Virus record (IMG/VR): IMGVR_UViG_3300031143_000013
Span: 1 to 43,349 of that record
Strand: one strand, 5' to 3'
DNA: 43,349 bases
DNA from: a virus
Of the stretch, positions 16,627 through 24,536 are shown piece after piece. The stretch's first letter is position 1; each line of letters starts with the position of its first letter. The notes below the pieces were generated by a model. That model did no database searches, had not been told where the DNA came from, and was given only the letters and a program-made list of their open reading frames with translations. A program made the position numbers and the translations under genes.

Positions 16627-16881
16627 TTATTTATCCATTGTCATGTATACTGCGCCTGCGATAAACGTCAGTACGGCGACAGTGGTTACTTTTATTGCTG
16701 TTGTCCAGATGGACTTGCGAGTATCACGCCAAGCTTCAATTAAACTTCTCATTTCTGTAATGTCTCTGTGTGCATCATCATCAAGTAGACCGATAGAACG
16801 CAGAGCTTCCTTAGCTCCACGCCTAGCTGCACGGTCCAGCATTGCTTCTAGTTCATCATGTGTGATGGTTACTTGGCTCAT
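16627..16881 (-). CDS. Small membrane protein (alphaproteobacterial phage type)
   Basis: This 84-residue protein has a hydrophilic helical N-terminus (THDELEAMLDRAARRGAKEA), a DITEMRSLIEAWRDTRKS segment and one C-terminal membrane segment around residues 62-80. The pattern resembles small proteins of the DUF6127 kind that I associate with alphaproteobacterial phages; that label is from memory and unverified. Single-TM proteins of this size can act as holins or anti-holins. It lies between fibre-associated genes and the 959-residue protein. Confidence 0.8.
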   Translation of the reverse strand: MSQVTITHDELEAMLDRAARRGAKEALRSIGLLDDDAHRDITEMRSLIEAWRDTRKSIWTTAIKVTTVAVLTFIAGAVYMTMDK

Positions 16882-16902
16882 ATTTTAACTCGTTCTTATT
16901 AA

Positions 16903-17256
16903 TTAAGCATTAAGGGCGTCTAAGTCATCCCAGATAGTTGTAGCAGCAGTAGCAGGAACAAAGGCTATATCATTGCCATCGCTATCTACGCCTGATGTCC
17001 ATGTCTGCACACCATCAACAACACTAATGCTTGTCAGATAAGTAGTCAGATCATCCTTGCTAGTAATCTCAGCAATAGCATCTGATATGTCTGCACCATC
17101 GTCAGATATACCTAGCATAATCCAATCCTGTGGACTTGCTGTATTAGGATCAGCAACGGCGTACATCCCGCCTGTGTCTTGTGGAACCCCAAAGGTCAGC
17201 CATGTAGGGATAGTACCTTCTGATGTTAGGCGGTATTTTACAACTTTATGCGGCAT
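16903..17256 (-). CDS. Hypothetical protein, fibre-gene neighbour
   Basis: A 117-residue acidic protein starting MPHKVVKYRLTSEGTIPTWL; its ATG overlaps the end of the upstream gene by 11 bp. The sequence is beta-rich with an Asp/Ser-rich middle (SDDGADISDAIAEI) and a TWTSGVDSDGNDI strand. Small proteins like this just behind adhesin genes often act as fibre chaperones or minor tail proteins, but no motif proves this here. I do not recognise a family. Confidence 0.78.
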   Translation of the reverse strand: MPHKVVKYRLTSEGTIPTWLTFGVPQDTGGMYAVADPNTASPQDWIMLGISDDGADISDAIAEITSKDDLTTYLTSISVVDGVQTWTSGVDSDGNDIAFVPATAATTIWDDLDALNA

Positions 17257-18094
17257 CTTTATTATCCTCTAGCAGCGGTGTGTTTGTCAGTGATGTTTCG
17301 TCATATATTACAAAGCCACGGCTCTCTGCAAAATCACTTGGGCAATGCGCCCACTTGTCTGCACAAGCTTCTAGCCATTGCACCGTGTGATGATGCTCTG
17401 GGGCTTTACCTTCTTTAACTAATTCGTTTTCCCAGTTAAGGTACGACATGACTTCTAGCTGTGCCTGTGCTGCATTGATGCCAAGGTCAAACAAGTATAT
17501 CATGTTACCTTCATCAATTACACCATTGCGTGGTCTAGCACTATTAAGAGCCTGCTTCATGCAAGTCATAATGTGATACTTAACTTCTTCTAACTCGTAG
17601 TCAGCTTCTGTAAGCTCATCCTTGCCAAGCTTCTTCATCAGGTTGTCGTACTGGTTAGTAAAGAAGTTTAGCTTACGAACAGCAGCCTCTACATATCCAC
17701 GACCACTGGCAGCTTGTGCCTGCATCTCGTTGATCTTAATCTCTAGCAACTCCTGCTCAAGATCGTCTGTCTCTGTGGTCAGCTTACGTTCTAGCTTCTT
17801 CAGCTTTACTTCTTTCTTCTTCATCTTGAAGTAGCCCTCTTGCAGAGCAGCTTTAGTCTTCTCAATCTCAGCTAGTGAATGCTTCACAGAACGGATAGGC
17901 GTGATTGCCGTAACGTCTAGTGTGACACTCATCATCTGCGAGTGAGACTTGTAGAAGTTGCTAGACGCCTGTGCAATTGCAGGGGCTTTCTCAGCAATGT
18001 TAGCCAGCATGGACTTGTACTCAGGCTTCGCAGATGGAAGCTGAATGTTAAGGTCTACTGTGGCTAGTGCCGTTTCTTGAATCGTATCTTTCAT
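17246..18094 (-). CDS. Hypothetical coiled-coil protein
   Basis: I place the start at the ATG at 18094 (282 residues) because GGAG lies 7 bases upstream; an ATG four codons earlier (18106) overlaps that Shine-Dalgarno. A charged coiled coil lies at about 75-140 (KMKKKEVKLKKLERKLT). The rest is helical with a C-terminal region rich in Trp, His and Cys (HHHTVQWLEACADKWAHC). It sits between three adhesin paralogues and other fibre-linked genes, so a role in tail fibre assembly or host interaction is possible. The family is unknown to me. Confidence 0.8.
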   Translation of the reverse strand: MKDTIQETALATVDLNIQLPSAKPEYKSMLANIAEKAPAIAQASSNFYKSHSQMMSVTLDVTAITPIRSVKHSLAEIEKTKAALQEGYFKMKKKEVKLKKLERKLTTETDDLEQELLEIKINEMQAQAASGRGYVEAAVRKLNFFTNQYDNLMKKLGKDELTEADYELEEVKYHIMTCMKQALNSARPRNGVIDEGNMIYLFDLGINAAQAQLEVMSYLNWENELVKEGKAPEHHHTVQWLEACADKWAHCPSDFAESRGFVIYDETSLTNTPLLEDNKDAA

Positions 18095-18121
18095 GGTTTT
18101 CTCCATTGTTATTATTCTTAT

Positions 18122-19135
18122 TTACAAGCCGCCGTGGGCAGTAGATACAGCCGCTGTAGCTTCACCAGCCTGTTGAGCAAAAAGTAAGTCCCCGAAGTCT
18201 AAGGCGTTTCCAGCAGATGCAATTGTTACATAATCTATTACGTTAGTTGACCCACCAAAAACCGCCCGTGTTGCATTTGCTGCTGCTGCTGCGTTACTTC
18301 TGTTTACACTAGGGTCACCAAAATCTGTAGCATTTCCAGCAGACGCAATTGTAACAAAATCTATAGTTGAAGTACGACCAGTACCAGAACCAAACAAAGC
18401 CCGTGTACTGTTAGAACAACCATTCATTTTGTGTCCAGCTACTGTTAAATCGCCAAAGTCTGTAGAATTTCCAGCAGATGCAATTGTTATAAAGTCTATA
18501 ATATTTGAACCACTACCATCGCCTGTTTGACCTGCTGCAAACAAACCTCTAGTAGCAGATGCAGCAGAAGCAAGGTTCATACGTGCAGCAGTCATATCGC
18601 CAAAATCTGTAGCATTGCCTGCTGACGCAATTGTTACATAGTCCATTGTATTAACTTTAGAACCTGTTTCACCACCGCCACGGACTCCTCTGGTAGAACT
18701 AGCTAAACCAGATGGCCCTTGTACTGTAGCAGTAAGATTACCAAAGTCAGATGCATTGCCTTCAGATACAAGACCGTACAAATCTATCGTATCTACATCG
18801 CCACTCTCACGACCTCCAAAAGAAAGACCCCTAGTTGCGCTTGAACAACCGCCTAATTTAAATCTTGCAGCAGTTAAGTTACCCCAATCAGTTGCATTAC
18901 CAAGGACTTCAATAACAACTGTTTGAATATCATTTCTTTTGTTATCACCAGAAGTAGCACCACCATGCCAAAAAGCTCTTGAAAACGTATTCCCAGTAGT
19001 AGGCCACAGCCCACCCTTGGTGTAGCTTAGTGCTTCAGCAAGTGACCACACGCCAGATGCTGCATCGTCTTGGTAAGGGCCAGCAGGTGCTGTCGGAGTA
19101 TCTGTCATTATGTTGCCAAGAAATCTTTTAGGCAT
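18122..19135 (-). CDS. Propeller-like tail adhesin, paralogue 3 (six repeats)
   Basis: The 337-residue protein is made of six repeats of about 45-50 residues, each with a YVTIASAGNATDFGDL-like strand followed by a small/polar segment and STRGLF-G-G. The repeats are kelch-like in period and glycine pattern, so a six-bladed beta-propeller is a reasonable inference. The N-terminal part has a GVWSL motif before the first repeat, and the protein ends AHGGL, an ending shared with its two neighbours. Such proteins in marine phages are placed among tail fibres and probably bind the host surface. It shares TAATG with the paralogue upstream. Repeats here use SAGN rather than STGN. Confidence 0.88.
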   Translation of the reverse strand: MPKRFLGNIMTDTPTAPAGPYQDDAASGVWSLAEALSYTKGGLWPTTGNTFSRAFWHGGATSGDNKRNDIQTVVIEVLGNATDWGNLTAARFKLGGCSSATRGLSFGGRESGDVDTIDLYGLVSEGNASDFGNLTATVQGPSGLASSTRGVRGGGETGSKVNTMDYVTIASAGNATDFGDMTAARMNLASAASATRGLFAAGQTGDGSGSNIIDFITIASAGNSTDFGDLTVAGHKMNGCSNSTRALFGSGTGRTSTIDFVTIASAGNATDFGDPSVNRSNAAAAANATRAVFGGSTNVIDYVTIASAGNALDFGDLLFAQQAGEATAAVSTAHGGL

Positions 19136-20079
19136 TATGATAGTCCTCCGTGGGAGTTTGAGGTAGCCGCAAGATTTTGTTTACCCACAGATAAGTCACC
19201 ATAGTCTGCACCGTTGCCAGTTGAAGCTATGGTCACAACATCTACTTCGGGATTGTTGGGATGAAAGGCTCCAATCAATGCTATTGTCTCTGATGATGTA
19301 GCGGCAGGCCCCCCGTCAGCAAGCGTCAGATCTCCGAAGTCCGTGGCGTTGCCCGTGGAAGCAATGGTAATATACTGTATTACGTTTGATACACCGCCGG
19401 ATGCTTGACCCCCAGAAAACAGACCTCTGGTTGATGAAGAGCATCCCGCAAGGCCATAAATTGTTTCAAGCAAGTCTCCAAAGTCACTAGCATTACCAGT
19501 TGAAGCAATCGTTACATATCCCATTGTGTTTGCACGTGCTCCTGCACTATCACCCCCTCCTGCAAAAACAGCCCGAACACTAGAAGCTAATGCACCGGGC
19601 CAATACATTTGTGTAGTCAAATTGCCAAAATCTGAGGAATTACCTGTAGATGCAATAGTAACATAGTCAATGACGTTGTAGACACTCCCACCTGGAACAT
19701 AGCCTCCACCGAACAGCGATCTAGTGCCGTTTGAAGCTGAAGCAATCGTAAGCTTGCCGGGACTTGATAGATTTCCAAAAGTAGATGTACTGCCACCAGA
19801 CTCATAAGTTACAAAATCAATAAGTCGGTAGTTTGTTGAATCCTGCCGACCACCTCCAAACAAGGCTCGTGTCGCAGAACCTGAAGCTCCATAGAGACGG
19901 CGTTGAGTAGACATTGTTCCGAAGTCCACTGCATTACCTTGCGTGGTTAAATTAAAGGCGTCAATCGTTGTGCTATCATCACTGCCTCCAAATAAAGCTA
20001 GTGATGCAACAAACACAGGCCACCCTGTTCTATTCTGATACTGCGTTGAGAGGCTCCATACACCTTGATAATTGGGCAT
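19135..20079 (-). CDS. Propeller-like tail adhesin, paralogue 2 (six repeats)
   Basis: A 314-residue paralogue of the flanking genes with six IDYVTIASTGNASDFGDL-like repeats and interleaved STRALFGGG segments, the N-terminal GVWSLSTQYQ motif and the terminal SHGGLS. The six-repeat count implies a closed six-bladed propeller. It is probably a receptor-binding component of the tail. Its third-position base usage looks richer in G+C than that of its neighbours (for example TCCGAAGTCCGTGGCGTTGC), a possible sign that this copy was acquired or exchanged by recombination. Overlaps on both sides are single-base TAATG junctions. Confidence 0.88.
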   Translation of the reverse strand: MPNYQGVWSLSTQYQNRTGWPVFVASLALFGGSDDSTTIDAFNLTTQGNAVDFGTMSTQRRLYGASGSATRALFGGGRQDSTNYRLIDFVTYESGGSTSTFGNLSSPGKLTIASASNGTRSLFGGGYVPGGSVYNVIDYVTIASTGNSSDFGNLTTQMYWPGALASSVRAVFAGGGDSAGARANTMGYVTIASTGNASDFGDLLETIYGLAGCSSSTRGLFSGGQASGGVSNVIQYITIASTGNATDFGDLTLADGGPAATSSETIALIGAFHPNNPEVDVVTIASTGNGADYGDLSVGKQNLAATSNSHGGLS

Positions 20080-21254
20080 TATGAAAGTCCTCCGTGACCG
20101 TTTGAATTTGTCATAGGAGCATCACTTGTTGTTCCAGTTAAATCAGCAAAATCTGTAGCGTTACCTGTTGAGGCTATTGTTACTGTTACAATGGCATTAC
20201 CACTATCAATAAAAGCACCAACAGTGTGTGAAGACGCTGCACGAAGATTAAGCCCCGACATTTTTATTAAATCTCCAAAATCTGTAGCGTTTCCAGTGTT
20301 TGCAATAGTGACGTAATCAATTGAGTTTGTGTTAGTAGACCCTGTAAATCCACCTGCGGTAAGACCCCTTGTGGGTGACGAACATCCTCCTTGCCCACGC
20401 CTAACTAAGGTACTATCTCCGAAGTCCGTAGCATTTCCAGTGGAAGCAATTGTAACATAGTCCAATACATTTTGTTCTGCGCCTGATCCACCTGATGCTC
20501 CACACGCTCTTACGCCTCTTGTAGTGCTACAGAAACCGCTAGATTGCTGGCAAGATTGTGTAAGATTTCCAAAATCAGTAGCGTTACCAACGGAAGCAAA
20601 AGTAATATAGTCAATCACATCAGAATTAGCATCTCCTGCACCACCCACACAACCTCTTGTAGAACTTCCAAATTGTGCGCCAAATTGTTTGGCAAAAGTT
20701 GCATCACCAAAGTCTGTAGCATTACCTGCTGAAGTAGGGTTTACATAATCTAAGGTATTAAGGGTAGCTGTGCTTGCATTTCTACCACAAGAAAAGACTG
20801 AGCGAGTAGATGATGACATAACATTACCACTATTACGTCCGACAGTTAAATCACCGAAGTCAGCAGCATTTGCTTGAACATTAATATTAAACCTATCTAT
20901 ATTTACAGTACCACTACCAAAACCTGCAACCATTGCATATACAGCCGCAACAGGAGTAAAACTAGCACTAGCATCACTGGGGGCAGATGTACCAAAAGCA
21001 TTAATAGCCCAAACGTTAGCGGTGTAAGCTGTTCCGTTAGTAAGGCCAGTAACTACAAGAGGTGAGCTTGTACCAGACGTACCTATGCCAGCAACTTGCG
21101 CCCTAAAACCTGTAATATCAGATGTACCTTCATCAGAAGGCGCAGTAAATGCTACGCTAACCTGCCCATCACCTGCTGTACCAGCAACACCTGTCGCTTG
21201 ATCAGGGGCGTTCAGCCCGTCCTGTCCTATAAAGCCGCCTTTGCCATTAGACAT
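20079..21254 (-). CDS. FN3-domain plus propeller-like tail adhesin, paralogue 1
   Basis: The 391-residue protein has an N-terminal fibronectin type III-like domain (about 15-105: DGQVSVAFTAPSDEG, VVTGLTNGTAYTANVWAIN, GTSAPSDASASFTP) followed by six propeller-type repeats (YVTIASTGNATDFGDL pattern) and the shared GHGGLS ending. FN3 domains are frequent in phage tail proteins and may help weak glycan binding. The start MSNGKGGFIGQDG is glycine-rich. It is the first of the three adhesins in transcription order and lies after a small beta-rich protein and the 964-residue fibre, consistent with assembly at the tail tip. Confidence 0.88.
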   Translation of the reverse strand: MSNGKGGFIGQDGLNAPDQATGVAGTAGDGQVSVAFTAPSDEGTSDITGFRAQVAGIGTSGTSSPLVVTGLTNGTAYTANVWAINAFGTSAPSDASASFTPVAAVYAMVAGFGSGTVNIDRFNINVQANAADFGDLTVGRNSGNVMSSSTRSVFSCGRNASTATLNTLDYVNPTSAGNATDFGDATFAKQFGAQFGSSTRGCVGGAGDANSDVIDYITFASVGNATDFGNLTQSCQQSSGFCSTTRGVRACGASGGSGAEQNVLDYVTIASTGNATDFGDSTLVRRGQGGCSSPTRGLTAGGFTGSTNTNSIDYVTIANTGNATDFGDLIKMSGLNLRAASSHTVGAFIDSGNAIVTVTIASTGNATDFADLTGTTSDAPMTNSNGHGGLS

Positions 21255-21264
21255 TAATTAATCC

Positions 21265-21627
21265 TTAGTCTGTCATTAATTCGTAGCTAACCAAATATGT
21301 TAGGTCACTGGCTGCAGAAGCTGTAACTGCAAGAATGTCTGTCTCATCTAAGTAAAACCCATTGTCTTTACCTACGACAACTAAGGTTGCATCAGCAGGT
21401 ACAGATATAGTTTTAGCTATGGCAACATAGTTTGAACCATTGTCTATACTTACTTCCACTGTAATATCAGCGGCATTAGAGCCATCAATATTAGCAATAA
21501 TTAGTGAGTTTATTTTAGCAACTTTATCAGCAGCAACATCAACGATAGATGCTCTACTTGTTGTTACTGCGCCAGCCGCCATCACGGGTGTGATAGTTGC
21601 TACGTTGATTAGATTTACTACGGCCAT
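21265..21627 (-). CDS. Small beta-sandwich-like structural protein
   Basis: This 120-residue protein is almost entirely beta-strand in character: AKINSLIIANIDGS, DITVEVSIDNGSNYVAIAKT, a VPADATLVVVGKDNGFYL turn and ILAVTASAASDLTYLVSYE. Similar strand order and turn motifs occur in the 121-residue protein at 37845-38210, so the two may share a fold. It lies between the repeat fibre and the adhesins and may be a fibre adaptor or decoration protein. Function is inferred. Confidence 0.8.
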   Translation of the reverse strand: MAVVNLINVATITPVMAAGAVTTSRASIVDVAADKVAKINSLIIANIDGSNAADITVEVSIDNGSNYVAIAKTISVPADATLVVVGKDNGFYLDETDILAVTASAASDLTYLVSYELMTD

Positions 21628-21638
21628 TTATTTATCCT

Positions 21639-24533
21639 TTATCCAAATACTATTGCTGCGGCAATAGCAAAGCCTTTACTTGCTGCAGTTGCAACGGAAT
21701 CGTCTACATACTTTTTTACCGACTGTTGTGTTGGCACTAACGTAGCTGAGTCACTTGACATATCGTCTTCATCTGCAAATGCAGTTACGGTAATTGTACC
21801 ATCTGCTAAACTACCAAAGTTTACCGCACCTGTAGTTGTGAAGGCAGAGGAGCCAATATTAATTGTACCAAAGCCAGAAGTAATTGATCCGCTATTCAAA
21901 GCACCTGTGGTTACTACATTAGCACCACCAACACTGTGACCTGCAAAGTATGTTGAAACTGTATCAACATTGGTCATTCGCATTGTGCCAGCGTCATTGA
22001 TTAGTATGCCATCGCCTGATGCTACAGCAGTTGTACCTCTTGCTGTGTCGCCGTCAATTAAGTTTATCTCTGCGGCTGTAGAAGTTACACCATCTAAGAT
22101 ATTTAGCTCAGCAGCTGTAGAAGTAACACCGTCTAAGATATTTAACTCAGCAGCTGTAGAAGTGACTCCATCTAAAATGTTTAACTCTGCTGTAGTGGAT
22201 GTTACACCATCAAGTATGTTTAGTTCCGTTGCAGTAGATGTTACTGCTACATCCTCATTAATTTTAGGGGACGTTAAAGTTTTATTAGTAAGTGTGTCTA
22301 CAGAAACACGAGATAGTAATGTTGAGTTAGCACCTGCTGGTAACATTAAAGTATTTGTAACAGTTGCAGAGTGCGGTTGTCCGTATACCTTTTGTCCGTG
22401 ACTATTACTTTCGCAGTTAAATACTATTGCACCTGAGTTAGTATTACCTCTTACAACAACTGTACCTGTCCCATGTGGAGCTAAGTCAAGATCAGCATTA
22501 GAGGCTGTAATAAAGTCACCGCCAACAAGAGTTGTACCATTAAGTATGGCACTTGTCAAGGTCTTATTAGTAAGAGTTTTAGTTGTACTTGCCATAAATG
22601 TATCAAAGTCAGATACAAGTGCCTGCTTCATTACATCGGCATCACTAATTACAACACCGTCTGTGCCTGCAAGGGTAACTGTAGCCTGTGTAGTTTCACT
22701 ACCGTCAAGGATGTTAAGCTCTGCTGTAGTAACTGTAGCACCGTCTAGTATGTTAAGCTCTGCACCTGTAGATGTAAGTCCAGATACGTTATTAGCTGCA
22801 CCTGCTACAGTATCCACATAAGCTTTAACACTTTGTTGTGTAGGTACAAGAGTAGCACTATTAGATGACATATTATCTTCATCGACAAACGCTGTAATTC
22901 CAATAGTACCGTCATTCAGAGAACCAAAGTTTACCGCACCTGTAGTTGTGAAGGCGGAAGACCCTATGTTAATAGTACCAAAGCCTGACGTAATAGAACC
23001 AGCATTAAGCGCACCAACTGTAGTTAGATTTGCTTGCGTGTTCAAGTTATTCTGCATGTAAGTGTTAATGTCGCTCATAGCGACCTGCTTCATAGTACCT
23101 GCGTCATTGACTACAACACCATCAGCATCAGCTAATGTAGTAGAGGTAACACTAGTGCCGCCATCCATTATGTTTAGCTCAGCAGGTGTAGCGGTAATAG
23201 CTGTGTTACTTGCTGCAGCCAGTACTGGAACAGTACCACTTTGGTTGGGTAGGTTTATTGTACGATCTGCCGTTGGATCAACGATTGTCAGTGTAGTTTC
23301 ATGAGCGTCAGCAGTAGCACCTTCAAACACAATAGCATTAGCTGCATTCATAGTGACCGTATCAACTACCGTCTGTGTACCGCCAACAGTCAAGTTACCT
23401 GTAATTGTAAGGTTATCTGCTACTGTTACTTCTGATGTAGTGTGACCAATAGTTATTGCAATGCCAGATGTTTCTGTGGCAACTTTTAACGCACCTGTTT
23501 TATTAGTGATATAAGAGTTAGTTCCATCATGGTACAGTGCCATGTCACTGCCAGCACCAAAGTTAAACTTGTCACTGTCAGGTACAATCAAGTCACCACT
23601 AGCATTTACGGTAACAACTTTAGATGCTTCAGACGTACCAAGTGTAGTTACATCAAGATAGTTTAACTCTGCAGTTGTAGCAGTAACCCCATCTAGTATG
23701 TTAAGTTCGGTAGCCGTAGATGTTACACCGTCTAGTATGTTTAGTTCTGCTGCAGTGGATGTGACACCATCTAAGATATTAAGCTCAGCAGCGGTTGCTG
23801 TAACTAATGTACCACCTAGTTTTAAACCATTTGAGGTATCGTGTGAAGCAATGTTAAAGTCAAAAGCACCATCAGCGAAGGTAGTATTGCCAGTAATTGT
23901 AATAGTTGAACCATCAGCCGTAATGCTATCAAGAGCAATATTACCCACGTTAGTAATGTTAGCATCGCCAAAGGAAGTAGCAGCTAAGGTTGTAGCGCCA
24001 GTTACTGCAAGCGTACCTGCAATGGCTGTGTTACCGCTGGTGTTTGCAACAGTAAACTTATTGCTGTCCATAGTCAAGCCACCATTAAGGGCTGTAACAC
24101 CCGTTACGGTAAGCGCACCAATAATACCAGCGTTTGCATCAACGTCTAGCGTGTCAATATGAGCAGTGCCATCTAGGTGTAAGTCTTTAAACTCTAAAGT
24201 AGATCCACCTAGATCAACATCATTATCAGTAACAGGGGCTATAAGACCATCTGAAATACGTATCTGTTCTACTGCAGAGCCACTTACTTCAACAAAGACA
24301 CCATGCCTATTATTACCAGTATCAACAACTATTTTATTTAAACCATCTGGGTCAGCTATTAAAGGTACAAAGGAACCTTCGTCACTATCACCATCATGCC
24401 TGTGACCTGTAGTTGCGGAACTACTATAAGTAAAAGCATCTCTTAGCTTGTTGTACTCTGCATTAATAGGTGCAGCCTTAACGACTGCTGTAGGTACGAT
24501 ATCTGAAGTAGACTGCCGTGAATAACCTGCCAT
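21639..24533 (-). CDS. Tail fibre with LDG-type 13-residue repeats
   Basis: A 964-residue fibre. The N-terminus (AGYSRQSTSDIVPTAVVKAAPINAEYNKLRDAF) resembles particle-binding ends of marine phage fibres. The shaft contains tandem copies of TSTAAELNILDGV: about four at residues 243-294, isolated pairs near 600-650 and a run at 763-827. A block with GSITSGFGTINIGSSAFTTT and VPTQQSVKAYVD occurs twice (once near 520-590, once near the C-terminus). These repeats typify long trimeric beta-helical fibres. It ends without an obvious receptor-binding head; the downstream adhesins may supply that role. Confidence 0.9.
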   Translation of the reverse strand: MAGYSRQSTSDIVPTAVVKAAPINAEYNKLRDAFTYSSSATTGHRHDGDSDEGSFVPLIADPDGLNKIVVDTGNNRHGVFVEVSGSAVEQIRISDGLIAPVTDNDVDLGGSTLEFKDLHLDGTAHIDTLDVDANAGIIGALTVTGVTALNGGLTMDSNKFTVANTSGNTAIAGTLAVTGATTLAATSFGDANITNVGNIALDSITADGSTITITGNTTFADGAFDFNIASHDTSNGLKLGGTLVTATAAELNILDGVTSTAAELNILDGVTSTATELNILDGVTATTAELNYLDVTTLGTSEASKVVTVNASGDLIVPDSDKFNFGAGSDMALYHDGTNSYITNKTGALKVATETSGIAITIGHTTSEVTVADNLTITGNLTVGGTQTVVDTVTMNAANAIVFEGATADAHETTLTIVDPTADRTINLPNQSGTVPVLAAASNTAITATPAELNIMDGGTSVTSTTLADADGVVVNDAGTMKQVAMSDINTYMQNNLNTQANLTTVGALNAGSITSGFGTINIGSSAFTTTGAVNFGSLNDGTIGITAFVDEDNMSSNSATLVPTQQSVKAYVDTVAGAANNVSGLTSTGAELNILDGATVTTAELNILDGSETTQATVTLAGTDGVVISDADVMKQALVSDFDTFMASTTKTLTNKTLTSAILNGTTLVGGDFITASNADLDLAPHGTGTVVVRGNTNSGAIVFNCESNSHGQKVYGQPHSATVTNTLMLPAGANSTLLSRVSVDTLTNKTLTSPKINEDVAVTSTATELNILDGVTSTTAELNILDGVTSTAAELNILDGVTSTAAELNILDGVTSTAAEINLIDGDTARGTTAVASGDGILINDAGTMRMTNVDTVSTYFAGHSVGGANVVTTGALNSGSITSGFGTINIGSSAFTTTGAVNFGSLADGTITVTAFADEDDMSSDSATLVPTQQSVKKYVDDSVATAASKGFAIAAAIVFG
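22051..22243 (-). repeat. 39-bp tandem repeats encoding ELNILDGVTSTAA units
   Basis: About five imperfect 39-bp units in tandem within the fibre gene, differing mainly at third codon positions. A second cluster lies at 23651-23803 and a short pair near 22690-22770. The divergence at synonymous sites with conserved protein suggests selection on the repeated fold and gives sites for repeat-number change. Confidence 0.88.
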
Positions 24534-24536
24534 ATT

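Noticed and set aside
22051-23803. CRISPR array
   Set aside because: The repeats are contiguous, in frame, without unique spacers, and encode a fibre repeat.
21970-24405. Plus-strand ORFs opposite the fibre gene
   Set aside because: Their repetitive translations merely reflect the fibre repeats read on the other strand.
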